In this document: positions 39,160-50,200 of the stretch, in pieces
Layout of the letters: each line of letters begins with the position of its first letter
How positions within the stretch are numbered: position 1 is the first letter of the stretch
Assembly (NCBI RefSeq): GCF_963422355.1
Contig: NC_085095.1
Location: 8,233,186-8,297,185 of the forward strand
Origin: Corticium candelabrum
Taxonomy: Eukaryota > Porifera > Homoscleromorpha > Homosclerophorida > Plakinidae
DNA: 64,000 nucleotides
Direction: 5' to 3'
Position numbers and translations under genes: made by a program
The notes under the pieces: model-generated
Told to the model about the DNA's origin: nothing
The model's database searches: none
Seen by the model: the letters and a program-made list of their open reading frames with translations, nothing else

Positions 39160-42100
39160 CAACGAAAATAATGAGGACAGAAAGCTTTGGTCATCTGCCA
39201 TGCTTCATCAAACACACCTACTACATCTGTAGAAGAAGAGTTCATACAATTACAATATCATTGGCAGTCTCTAGCTGTTTACATATGTTTACCTACCTGC
39301 ATCCAAAGGGCCTCCTAAGTAAGCATCCAAATCCTCTTTCGTTTGTTTCAAGCTTGTTGTTCCAAGTATAATTCCATCTGTCCACACAACAGTAAAACAC
39401 AACAGAAGGTTATTCCCTAAAGATGTCAATTTAGACTGCATAACAAAGCAAAACATATCCAAGTGGTATTATCAAATTACATCATACTATAGAAATATAC
39501 TATATCAACTGAATGAGTCACTGGTATTCTCAAAGAATCATGTATATGGTTGGTCTTCAAAGCACGAGAGTTATAGTCAAATAACAGAAAGAAAAAGATA
39601 TAGGATTAGTGAAGAGGCAAGTTCTAAACACAATCTTGAAATGTCTGTCCATTCAATTCATAACCAATATACCGTATTTCTTCAAATGGTGGCTGCGGCC
39701 TCTGTTCTTAACAAGGTTATGGAACTTAGGCCTCTAAACAAGGGTGGCTTGTATACGAGGGCAGCCTCTATTTTTTAAATTAAGTCTCTACTTCACACAG
39801 TGACACGTTGGTACTTGAGTGTCACATTTCTTTCTGTTGAACACTTTTGAAGGTACCAACCGTGGCAGGTTTACCTGTAAATGCCACGACTATTACCCTA
39901 GAACTATCAGAGACGAGTCCATGTAATAGGATGAGATTGACGCAGACGCATCAAAAGAGTGTTATATGGGCGTGGCCAGTAACTGTGCAGACTAGTGTGG
40001 CTTCAATTTTCAACTATTCTCTTCAGCTATTTTCAACGGCTTCTAAACGAGGAGGATTCTTTTTGAGGGCAACCACTATTCGAAGAAATACGGTATTGGT
40101 CAACCTTGAAATCATATCTTCTTTATCTTCACTTCGCACACAAGTTTAAAATTAGACAACTGTAATAAGACTAGTCACTACTACATAACCAGAAAAAGGC
40201 AACAAAACAAATGAATTATTACCATCACTAGTATCATCTTGCTTAACAAGTGTACATGAGCCCATGCGATGGTGCAAAGATAATAGAAAGAAGAGATAAT
40301 GACAACCAAAATCACACACATCATCATTAACTCCAGTCCATACTATAAGGAATTTATACAACTGCAAAGAATGCCAAAATTTTACATGTCTATGTTGGTA
40401 AATTTGACAATCAGTTTAGTCTCATATGCATTCTAAAGTGACTGTGTTCCAGGAAGCAATCTAACGTAGCTAAGCTTGCAAGCTTATCATTACACTTTTT
40501 CAGATTATCTGTAACTTAATTTCTAAAAATTTAAATATAAAAAATCAAAACAATGAGAGAAAATACTGCTAATCATGGATAAATTTTTACGTTTAAAAAT
40601 TCCATCTGACCATGCCTGTAATGAGTGCAGTAAAATACCTCCTTGTTCTGCTGACAACTTGGAATGCCACTTAAGCCAGCGAATGGCTGCATCAACGAGA
40701 GAAACCTTTAGCGATCCGTCTTGGTGTGTTCCATAGGTTTTCTTCAAACTGTTATGAATCAGTTGAATGGCTCCAAAGTATGCTTCATTCCAGTAGCGAT
40801 TTCGATAGCTGACAAAAACAAATATGGCCACATGCCATGTACATCATTTCCTCATTTTGCCACTGACATAAGGCAATTTCTATTTAATTAAGATGTTACT
40901 ATGTAAAGATCTAAGAAGTCAAAAAAGCAGGCATTGTTAGCTATGCATTCCATTTGCATGCAGTCTTCCTCAATTACTATAGCATAGCAACATGAAGTAC
41001 CTAATGAGAAAGTTCTTCATACAACCAAATGCTTACAGGTCTGAATCAGATTCATAAAATAGATGTCAGCTAAAATAATCTAATTATGCCAATTTCTCAA
41101 CTGTCTATTTGCTGCTGACAAAACCAGGAAACCATAATATAAGTTATAAGTCAATGTTACTGAGACAGAGACATAGATACTATCAGAAAAATTGTGATTC
41201 CAAAGATAGGTACTGAATATCACTTACAGTACCTCTGTAACAATACACGTCCAGTGGCAAAACAAGAAAATGTGGGCAAAGTGTGTGTGTACTTAGAATA
41301 CTTACGTTTTTGCCCAAGTTCCTCCAGTGCCAAAAAAGCGACTAACTGGTTGTCTATCGGGTTCTTGTGCTGCCTCAAATTTGTATTTTCCTGTCAATAA
41401 ACCACCAGCCAGCTACGTGCAGATGCAATGCAAAATAAGTACATGCCATAAATAAAAAGTGATTAGTTGTTGCTACTGGATTATATGCATAGAACCGCAT
41501 CCCAAGATGTCGTATGGCAGGAAACAATTCTTCTTCAACTTCCCTGCAGTCATTTCAAGTAATACCAAAATAAAAATATCCCTACAATCAATTCATCACT
41601 GGTTACCTTGTAATACCATTGTACATTCCTTGATACACAGTAGGAACTACCCAGCCATTTTGTTTGCAAATATAGTAAGCTTCAACCTAATAAAATACCA
41701 ACTTAGTAGATACAATGATAGAGAGCACTATGGTTGCACAAATGTGAATGACTTACAACTTCCCATGCAGCATAATTTGACAGTCCCAACTCCTTGAACT
41801 TACCCTCTACAAAGTTGCATACCAACACACTGATCACAGCAACTGGCATTAGGCACAGTTTTCTGACCAACATATAATTGTTGACATGCTTCTAGTGTCT
41901 CTTTGATGGGTGTATTGTGATCAGGCATATGTAGATACAAGATGTCAACTGACTGCTTCTGAAGACACTGAAGAGAAAGGTTTGTTTGATCTGTAAGACT
42001 GTCTCGTCTCAAACCTACAATAATCAACACACTGAAACTAATTAAGCTAAATACCACACTGCTGAATATACTGTTAGGAGGAATTGGATTAGCCTTGGTT

Positions 42101-43794
42101 GCGATCGTAAACTACAAAAACAGTACATATTACCTCACAACAATTACAATGTAACAGTCACCAAACTACACTACCTTGTTTCGGAATTCAGCAGGTAGAT
42201 TGCCTATGATCTTCTCTGATTGACCATTGCTATACCTACATAAATATGAATGTATGAAAACTAGCAACTAGATAATAAATTAATGCAAATAGAAATTCTA
42301 AAAATGACATTTTGATGGCCACAAGCGACAGTCACAACACAGAAAATTAAAGACAAAGTTGTTGCATTTCTATTTGCCCGATCCTGTTCCTGCTGCAGAA
42401 CAGGGTCGCATTTCATTACCTCTTCTGGCTCTTCTGGCAGAGTCTTCTAAGACGTAGAAGAAATGGGCAGAGCCAAAGGTGTCAGAAGAGGTGTTTTCAC
42501 TGAAACACTCAGAAGAAGTTGGAAGAGATCGCGCTTGTGCAGTAAAGTTGCTAAACCGAATGTTTGCAAACAGAATAGATGAAAGTTTGTTGTATATACG
42601 AGCCAATTGCTTGTTACTTGACTGTGCACTACAAGCAGACTCTCGATCGTGATCATCCCTTGTCTCCAAACTTGGGGATCCCCAGGCTGTCACTTCACAA
42701 AAGACACCCATTTTCTTCTCTGCTGCTGCTTTTAACCTCTTCTGTCCTTTTCCAAAAAGGGTAAAGAAACACCCCACTTCTTCCGACATCTTCCAGAAGA
42801 GTCAGAAGAGGTAAAGAAATGCACCCCAGAAGCACTATGACTATGAGCAATGCTTTTGTTACACATCATATATACAATGTATAATGTTCTTCCCATTGGT
42901 TATGGAATGCTTTGACTGCTAGTCTCCAAAGAGTTTGGAATATTTAAAAAAATAGCTAAAAAACAACTTTTTGCAGAGGACTAATTTTGAGTAGAGCTGT
43001 AACCAACCTCCATGAGTGACTGTCAGTTAGATTGTGGGAATACAATGCCCGCATGACTTTGCGGAGATTGTTGCTGGAGGCACAAGACTTGTTTAATGTA
43101 GCTTAAGAATATAATATCTAGATACGAAAGAAAGATCGCGAGAGAAAATTCCACCGTAAATGGTTAAACAGAATGTAATTCTGAAACAGTTCAACTCAAA
43201 GGCCGTTTATATTAATTTACTTATACATACAAAGGTATATGGCGATCATGAATGATCTGTGCAATAGCATTTTCATGCATTGCTATAGTATACCTTCGAT
43301 AGCTAGGGTTGCCTCAAATTGGTAATAACGTAATGAGAAGCTGTGACCGCATGACAGTTAGAAATCTAGCTGTACGTTCCAATAAGCTTAATTAAGGATC
43401 AGTGTAAGAAGAAGCTCAAGTTGAAATCTAGAGAATTCAAGCTGAAATAGAATTTTACACCTGATAACCTAAACCCAGAAAAGAGGCAATTCTGCAGCAA
43501 GTTAGGATACCAGCTAAATGGTGTGCACGAAATACACGAGTGGTCGATTCAGTCACGTGATTGACAACTTTATGATTCCATCATGCAGGCGATCTGCTTT
43601 TCCTACATTCTTGCTGTATCAAGTTCATTGAAGCCACTCTGTAGAAACAGCTCCAGTACTTGACTAGACTGCAACACCATACCTACACAATTAGTTCTAG
43701 ACTACCGCATGACGTTCTTACCACAACTTACCTCTTCTTTGCTCATGCGACGTCCAAACTCCATTGTACCATAAACAACTTTTACAGTCGCCAT
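39160..43794 (-). CDS. AKR7A: AKR7-type aldo-keto reductase (aflatoxin/succinic semialdehyde reductase family)
   Basis: About 12 exons, from the ATG at 43794 (MATVKVVYGTMEFGRRMSKEE) to the stop at 39160-39162 (VFDEAWQMTKAFCPHYFR, cf. human AFNQAWHLVAHECPNYFR). Others: about 43611-43672 (FLQSGFNELDTAR), 42182-42236 (YSNGQSEKIIGNL), about 42069-42115 (FTIATKANP), about 41826-42014 (QSVDILYLHMPDHNTPI), about 41760-41811 (GKFKELGLSNYAAWEV), about 41612-41689 (QNGWVVPTVYQGMYNGI), about 41479-41545 (LFPAIRHLGMRFYAYNP), about 41294-41404 (LAGGLLTGKYKF...RFFG), about 40645-40810 (RNRYWNEAYFGAIQ), 39297-39377 (DGIILGTTSLKQ). The catalytic tetrad Asp (ELDTA), Tyr (YSNGQ), Lys (ATKA) and His (YLHMPDH) is complete. 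It is an NADPH-dependent reductase of aldehydes. Introns hold two MITE-like elements. Divergent from CCDC181. Confidence 0.93.
39670..40095. mobile_element. MITE with TACCGTATTTCTTC ends and TA target site
   Basis: 426 bp in an AKR7 intron. The left end TACCGTATTTCTTCAAATGG mirrors the right end GAAGAAATACGGTA; arms are imperfect but extended (AGGCCTCTAAAC / CTTCTAAACGAGG). The TA at both ends fits Tc1/mariner-type integration. It shares the TACCGTAT start with the element at 995-1515. Confidence 0.75.
42404..42828. mobile_element. Foldback MITE in an AKR7 intron
   Basis: The left end (GGGTCGCATTTCATTACCTC...TCTTCTGG) and right end (CCAGAAGAGTCAGAAGAGG...GAAATGCACCC) are inverted copies of about 45 bp. 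The interior carries a 140-codon minus-strand ORF (MSEEVGCFFTLFGKG...) lying mostly within the element and resembling no family I know; I treat it as fortuitous. Target duplications are not exact. Confidence 0.6.
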
Positions 43795-43869
43795 CACGCT
43801 ATTTTGCAGGGCGCGATTGGTTAATCACATACGGGGAAACTTCGATCACGTGCTCAGCGTAGCAACGTC
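43795..43869. promoter_or_regulatory. 75-bp bidirectional promoter between AKR7 and CCDC181
   Basis: Between two divergent ATGs lie an inverted CCAAT box (ATTGG at 43816-43820), a CACGTG E-box (43847-43852) and GTAGCAAC (43859-43866), which resembles an RFX X-box half site. RFX factors control ciliary genes in animals, and CCDC181 is a cilium-associated protein, so the half site is of interest. Both readings are inference from motifs only. Confidence 0.5.
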
Positions 43870-45008
43870 ATGGAAAACAGCAGTCCAGATTCCTACGCTA
43901 GCGAAGAAAGCAAGCGAGAAAACAGTGAGGAAAGTATACAACTTGTTGATGAGAAAGGCCAAGATGTGACGAATGTGGATGAAAAATGTACGCAGCAAAC
44001 ACAAGACGAAGATGGAGAACAAGTCCTGGTAGAAAAAGATGGAAAATTTGAGTTGGTCAATGCATCAGAAGTGAACGCTCATTGGAGCCCGCAGTCAATA
44101 CAGACAGTCTTGGAGGCGATCAACATTAGCGATGTAGGAACGATGAATGATGTACTTGCAGAACACGGCGAAGAAAAGGCTGGAAATGTAAAGTCAACAT
44201 GTATAAGAGAGACAGAGGCACATAATGAAGTTGATGTGCATCCACCTGACGAGGAAATCAGGCGTATTTTGGATGAACTAAAAGCAGAGAATAGTTTGGT
44301 TACTAGTGGATCCGGAAATGACAACGTTCATTGTGATACAGAGATGACCAGAGCACTTGTATCTGAACCTGCACTACAATCGCTCGTGTCACCAGTTTTA
44401 CAGTCAGAAAGGGAAGTTTCTGTACACGCACAGAATGTACTGTACTTCCCTTCAGGTGGTCATCTAGCGGCTAGTTCTATAAATCACAGAAAAGAAAAGT
44501 TAAAATATTCGAATGGGCCCAGCAATCAGCAACAGGACAATGAAGCTGCAAGACGGCTTCAAGCTCAGGAAGCATTTAGGGCTTGGCTTTCTGCAAAGAA
44601 AGAACAGAAAAAGGCAAAATTACAGAGTACTAGAATTGCGATGGAAATGCAACAGGGCTTTTCATGGACTGCGAGATCACAAGCTAGTAGGGAGGACTGT
44701 GATGCTAGATTTGGAGAATGGCTTCAGGAGAAGAAAAGGCAGAGGCATCGTGAATTACAGCTACAGACCAGACAGCAGCAGTTATTGGATGAAGAAATAG
44801 TAAAGCCATCTGAACACGAAATTGAAACAGCTTACAAACGGTAAAGTATCTAAAGAACAGAATTTTGTTGTTTTATACAATGATGACTTTGTTCCAGATG
44901 GTTGAAGGGTAAGAAAAAGCAAAAATTTGCAGCAAAAACAAAGGCAGAGTCTGTCCAGAAGCAGCAGAAACTGGAAGCAAGACGTATTAAACAGTCTCTT
45001 GATATGAG
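43870..45008 (+). CDS. CCDC181: CCDC181-like coiled-coil protein
   Basis: Exon 1 is 43870-44840 and exon 2 is 44898-45008, joined in frame as YKR|WLKGKKKQ. An acidic Ser-rich N-terminus is followed by VLVEKDGKFELVNASEV, matching human CCDC181 ILVERDGKFELLNLQDI, and EEIRRILDEL. The C-terminal half is a charged helix with three repeats of the family pattern FxxWLxxKK: AFRAWLSAKKEQKKAK, RFGEWLQEKKRQRHRE and YKRWLKGKKKQ. CCDC181 is a microtubule-binding protein of sperm flagella and motile cilia. The 3' end is not settled. The exon may read on to a stop near 45063, or splice at GTACTG (45009) to a short last exon that I could not find. Divergent from AKR7 across 75 bp. Confidence 0.8.
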
Positions 45009-45055
45009 GTACTGTCCATGTTATTGTGTTCTGCTTGTGGGCATGTGCTTGTGCA

Positions 45056-45147
45056 GTCTCCCATAGCCAGACCCTTTTTACCACATCATACTTTCAGGTG
45101 AGAAGTATGTATGACTCTGCTAAAAGGGTCTGGCTATAGGTGAGACT
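45056..45147. repeat. 92-bp near-perfect hairpin with 11-bp flanking direct repeats
   Basis: GTCTCCCATAGCCAGACCC at the left is mirrored by GGGTCTGGCTATAGGTGAGAC at the right, and the inner part also folds (CATACTTTC / AGAAGTATG). GTGCTTGTGCA occurs on both sides (about 45045 and 45158), like a target duplication. A minimal foldback element in or just after the CCDC181 3' region. Confidence 0.6.
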
Positions 45148-45650
45148 ATATATAGTGCTTGTGCACCAATGGTGATCATGCACATTCTTTGTTGTTTGAA
45201 GGTTCTCAATGGCTTAAATCTGAATTATACAATTGAGCAATATCCCAAGTTACTTTTTCAAGTGTACATGCTAGAATATGCTTGCTGCATGCAGTGATAC
45301 TGTCTTTGTCAGGATTGCTAATCAGGTATGATTTTAGTTACACTGCTTTTCTGCATGCACGTTACTTATATAATTTCTGCGTACATTCCACTTAGAATGT
45401 GATTATTTGGAATTTTATGGTGTATTATTGACTACCACAGTGAGTGTATACGTGCCTTGCACTAAAAATTCCTATAAACGACTCTTTTATTTAGTCAAAC
45501 GCGTACATATGCGTATTGTCAAAATTTAGTAGAAAGCTAGTCTTGTTTATTACTCCTGTGCATTTGTACGCCGCGTGAGCAATGCGCATACTGTATGGTG
45601 TTGTGGGCCAGCCCCGTTATCCTAGTTACCATAGCAACTTCGTCCTCATG
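45148..45650. other. Region between CCDC181 and the MGCGS gene
   Basis: AT-rich, no recognisable exon or repeat. A possible mini-exon lies at about 45313-45325 (TTTGTCAG|GATTGCTAATCAG|GTATGA), which has splice-site-like borders only. Confidence 0.4.
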
Positions 45651-46814
45651 GGTTGCGGCAGTACGAGAAGCGTTACTGTCTCCTTTCAAGTGCCAGTAGG
45701 CGGATCTGGATCTGTACAGACACAACCATCGTTTGAAGATTCACTTTCAGCTGCTCATGATAGTGAAACATCGGTTATGCCTCTTCGAGCAGCCTGCAGC
45801 TGCAGCTCGTCAACAGGTACCGGTCATGTGAAAGGAGAAAGTGACACACAATCAGCTCATAACTCTTGCAAGATGGAGATTCATGCGAACATTGCTGCTG
45901 AAAATGGTGAGCCAGATGGGCGAGAGTTAGCAGTATCTGACACGACAGGAAGGGAAAAGCACACGACACCTTATAAAGAAACAACATCATTCTGTGACGC
46001 GTACGATCACAACAATACACGTATCACCAATACAACGACACGTTTACGTCAGTTGCATGACAATGAAGTGAAGCAAGATGCATACGATGAATCTGTGCAG
46101 AGGGTGCTGCAAACTAAATCAGCAGATGAAGTTGAAGGTAAAGAAAGCAATTTCAATGGAGACCATAACATGGTTGATGACGAAGGAAGTGTAGATCAAG
46201 CAACTATAGTAGTACAACATAATTCAGGTTCAAGAGACATTTGTGAACGTTCTTCTAAGGCAATATTAATAGAACACAAGAAGGATAATCCAGTACATAT
46301 GGAAGAGAAAGATAGTCAGAACTCGAGCTCACAGCTGTCCGATAAAAGATTACTGAGTGGGGGATCAGGCATTAGGTTAGCATTACAACAACTACCAGAG
46401 TGCCAAAAAGACACCGCCACATCATACTTCTCTGCAGATCATAGCACAAAGGAATTGTCTGATAATAACACTGCAGACAGTGATCAAGAAACAGCATTGC
46501 TTACTACATGTGTAGTTGAAGATGTCATCAGTAATACTTGTAGTGCAAGTACAGAGTCACCAAAGCCTAGCGAAGAGACACCTACTAAGGCTATTAATAG
46601 TTTTCCAAAGCAACTTGTTTCACCAAAAATCAGAGAACTGCAAAAAGTGCTGGGATTCATCTCTGATGATGCAACAGAAATAGATGGAGGGACAACAGAT
46701 ATGACAAAAGCACTAAATCCTTTTGATAAAAGAGCTGCACAAGATGTTCATAAGTTTGGTTTATTGAAAACCCCACCTATAGGCAGCCATTCATTTCCTT
46801 TTCATGGTGACTAA
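45651..46814 (+). CDS. Unrecognised single-exon protein with an MGCGS lipidation start
   Basis: 387 residues if translation starts at the ATG at 45651 (MGCGSTRSVTVSFQVP); an in-frame ATG lies upstream at 45582, but the MGC start is preferred. MGCGS fits N-myristoylation at Gly2 with palmitoylation at Cys3, hence peripheral attachment to membranes. The rest is polar and low in hydrophobics (rich in S, T, E, D, N), so probably disordered, with a short more conserved-looking C-terminus (SPKIRELQKVLGFISDD, ALNPFDKRAAQDVHKFGLLKTPPIGS). No domain is recognised. It lies 0.6 kb after CCDC181 on the same strand, and convergent with the USP gene. It could be an adaptor or ciliary membrane protein, but that is a guess. 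Confidence 0.7.
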   Translation, partial: GCGSTRSVTVSFQVPVGGSGSVQTQPSFEDSLSAAHDSETSVMPLRAACSCSSSTGTGHVKGESDTQSAHNSCKMEIHANIAAENGEPDGRELAVSDTTGREKHTTPYKETTSFCDAYDHNNTRITNTTTRLRQLHDNEVKQDAYDESVQRVLQTKSADEVEGKESNFNGDHNMVDDEGSVDQATIVVQHNSGSRDICERSSKAILIEHKKDNPVHMEEKDSQNSSSQLSDKRLLSGGSGIRLALQQLPECQKDTATSYFSADHSTKELSDNNTADSDQETALLTTCVVEDVISNTCSASTESPKPSEETPTKAINSFPKQLVSPKIRELQKVLGFISDDATEIDGGTTDMTKALNPFDKRAAQDVHKFGLLKTPPIGSHSFPFHGD

Positions 46815-47274
46815 GTGTATTGCAAGTTGAAGAGATGTATATATCTAGTGGTAATATACTAGCAAGTTGTGTGAGCATATATAAAGATATTACACTACTC
46901 TGCTCTTAGATTGTGAACAAATTGAATGGAATTGAGAAACAACACATAGACTTGTAGAGTATGCATGGCAAACATTAAAATAAATAGCAACCCCCAAATC
47001 TCAACTTAGCTAATGCCATTGATGGTCTGACATTTCCATGCAGCTCCACGTCCTTTAGCTACAAGAAATGGAATTGGAATGGCATCCAACTCTACTCTTT
47101 CCTCGTGACCTATATACACTAACAGTTAAACATCTCACCACTAACTTACCACTTTATGCTCATGCACTGCAATTAGAAAGAGCTTTGCAATATGCAACCA
47201 ATCAGACAAATCTTATTCAGCTAGTCATTTAGTCATTCGACAACTAATCAATAACTTCATTAGAAACCTCAAGG
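46815..47274. other. Intergenic region between convergent MGCGS and USP genes
   Basis: 460 bp of AT-rich sequence holding the two 3' UTRs. AATAAATAGC on the minus strand side and TTAAAATAAA near 46975 are possible polyadenylation signals. Nothing else seen. Confidence 0.45.
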
Positions 47275-50200
47275 TTAATTCAGTCTTTCATAAAAAAGAA
47301 TGTAAGCTTGACTTGACCTAACTCGGTCTTCACTCACACAACTAACTTTGGAGTCACTGATATGATACCAATTACTTTCTGTGCCAGTTGCCACAGCCTT
47401 GCTTTCAACCACAACTTCATTTAATTCTGGAATATCTTGTTTATGATTCAGTTGGCATGGTGATGAACGAAGTTTAACATATGCGGTATAATGACCACTT
47501 CGTAATGTTCCAACATGTTCCACAATACCATACAAAGAGTACAGAATACGACCTTCTTCATTGGCTGGAGTCTACATGCACATACACAAACATTTACAAT
47601 CACAATGCAGCAGCAAAATTTACGTTTGTTGCACAGAAACCTTGCAACTGCCAGTGCAGAAAGGTGCCAAGTCTAGAATAAATGGAAAAAGCACAGCTTC
47701 TGTGATCTTTTGGAGACCATACCTGACCTGTTGAAAACGTTTCAAATGAAGAGTAAGCACTGGTGGAAGACGATGAAGAAGCAGTTGTTTCGTAGCAACT
47801 GTGTACACAGGAGGCATTGTGGGCTTTGTTTCCAATGGTGACTTTGCTGGTGTTTCAGATTCATGTCTATCACCTTGATTTTCACTCATGCCACTATCAC
47901 TGCTCTCACAACAATCTACATACAAAATCAAATAAACATGCTGTGAAAAATAACAAGAACAGACAACAGACGGGTCATAACTTAAGAGAGCAATCAGACT
48001 GATTAAGCAGGCCAACACGAACAAGCAAACAGGATTGCAAGAGCAAGTGAATGAATGCATATGCTCAGCAACAACAAACCATCACTGTTTTCCATTGATG
48101 ATATGGTGTTTTTGTCATCGATGTTATCATTTTCTTCATCTGGCTCCAAGTGAACAAATTTACTGCTGTTGTCTTCACCAACTGTAACAGTCTGTTGTTT
48201 CTTTAAAGCAAGCTTTGTGCACTGATTACAGCTAAACTTGTTCATGCCGTCTAATACCTCTGTAGAGCTGAACCGAGCCAAACAAGCTTGAACAGACAAT
48301 TCTCCATGTTTGGGTAAATACGGAGGAGCAAGTGTTCCAGTCAACAGTTTTGAACATAAAACTTCTGTAATAGCATCATTAGCATCAGAAACAGCTGTTT
48401 CTGCCCGTTGACTAATCTGCATACCAAGATTCAGTTGCTTGGTGTTGTGCACAACATTGCCTTTACTTTCATAGTGACCACTATCATCTACTTTGTCAGC
48501 ATTAGCAAGACCCTCTAATTCATCAGCTGCACCAGTGGTTGAAATACTGGACTCTAGAGTATTAATTTGAAATTGATCAATGATATCTATGTTTCTTTGT
48601 CTTGCAAAACCATTTTCAGTGACTGTTTTGGCACTCAATGTTCTGTTGTCATCTTCACATGCCATTTCCTGGACTGAAAGTAGATCAATACTATCGTAGC
48701 TGTTTGACATTACATTTTCTTTCCCCTCAGTTGTTGTTTCGGTAACTTTACATCCCTGTTGCAACATTTTCTCAGCATTCTGTATCATTCCATTAACTTT
48801 ATCTTGAATTTGTAATATTTCAAAACTGCAGCAAAGGTCTGTATCGCTAGACTGCTCTAGTTTAGGTGAAACACACTCAACATTGCCATCAGTAATACTT
48901 GCTGCTGCATCATGCAATTCAGTTGTCTTTGATTTGACAACACATTGACATTCTCCATCATCTTCAGATGGTTTCATTAGATCACCATCTGTTATTTGGT
49001 CTCTGTCACCTGCATCTTGTTGTCCTCCTACAGACTGTACTGTCATGCAATCTCCTTGGTTAGTAAAATCATTGACATTTTGCAGTTCAGTAAAGGTGTG
49101 CTTGACATCAATATCTTGTGACTGCAACTGTTCATTGTTTTCATACATATTAGTAACAATAATGTGACTGGTCTGGTCTCTACTACTGCCTGATTCGTCT
49201 GCTCCTTGATCAGACTGTGATGCCACATTCATTTTCACTTTCTGAAAGTTTTTCTTTTTTGCATTCTATACCAGCCAGTCAAGAGTACGTTATACATGCA
49301 TCTGCACAACCTTACAGCTTACCTTCCTTTTCTTCTTTGCCATCTGCTTGTGCTTATGTTTAGAAACCGCATTTGCCTGTGAGTTACCACCTTGAAATAA
49401 TGCAGCAGCAGCAGCAGCCTGGACGCCTCTCTTACCACCCTTCTTCGGCAAAACAGCCACAGGAACCTAAATATACAAACAACTGATACAAAGCTGCATA
49501 AGCATTGGCTCGACTGTCTTACAGACTCGTGTTGTAACGACAGCGACAAATCAAGAAAAGACTCGTACACCACAGACACGTCATTACACTGCTGACAAAC
49601 CACTGTACTTGCCAGCTCACCCCCAAACACACTGTCTACAAACGTTCGAGTTGCACAACGACCATATGCTAGAAAATAGTAAATACAACCTCTAGTGTAT
49701 CAACTGCATCAATACAACACAAATTTCTTAAATGTAAAAATACTTCGAATCTTTTGCTTAGTTTCCTCCTCCATTCCATCAATCCTTTTCTTCTCTTTAG
49801 ATCCAAAGCACTCTAGGATTCCCAACTTGATGCGCTGCCATGCAAATAATTCCTGACATCCACATACCCATGCAGCTGCGATTAAATAAACCTACTCGAA
49901 TCTCTTCTGTCTTCATCACATCTAAAAGATACCTCAGCAACTCCTGACTGTCTTGCTGCTGAAAACCACGAAAACGTGCTGCTCTATAAACAGAAACATT
50001 AACTCTCTCATTTGTATAATGTAAACCTATCAAAAGAATTTAAGTTACTTCCTACAAACTTCAGCAAATAGCTGCTTTGGGCTTACAACTCCACGTGTGC
50101 TGGATGCCATATGGACAAAAAACTGCTGTAAAGCTAACGTTAGGGAGCCTGCTTCCTTGCAACGCTGAACAGTGAGTGGTGGCTGTTTGTATAAATGTAC

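Noticed and set aside
42370-42789. A 139-residue minus-strand ORF as a gene
   Set aside because: Almost entirely inside a foldback element in an AKR7 intron; composition shows no domain.
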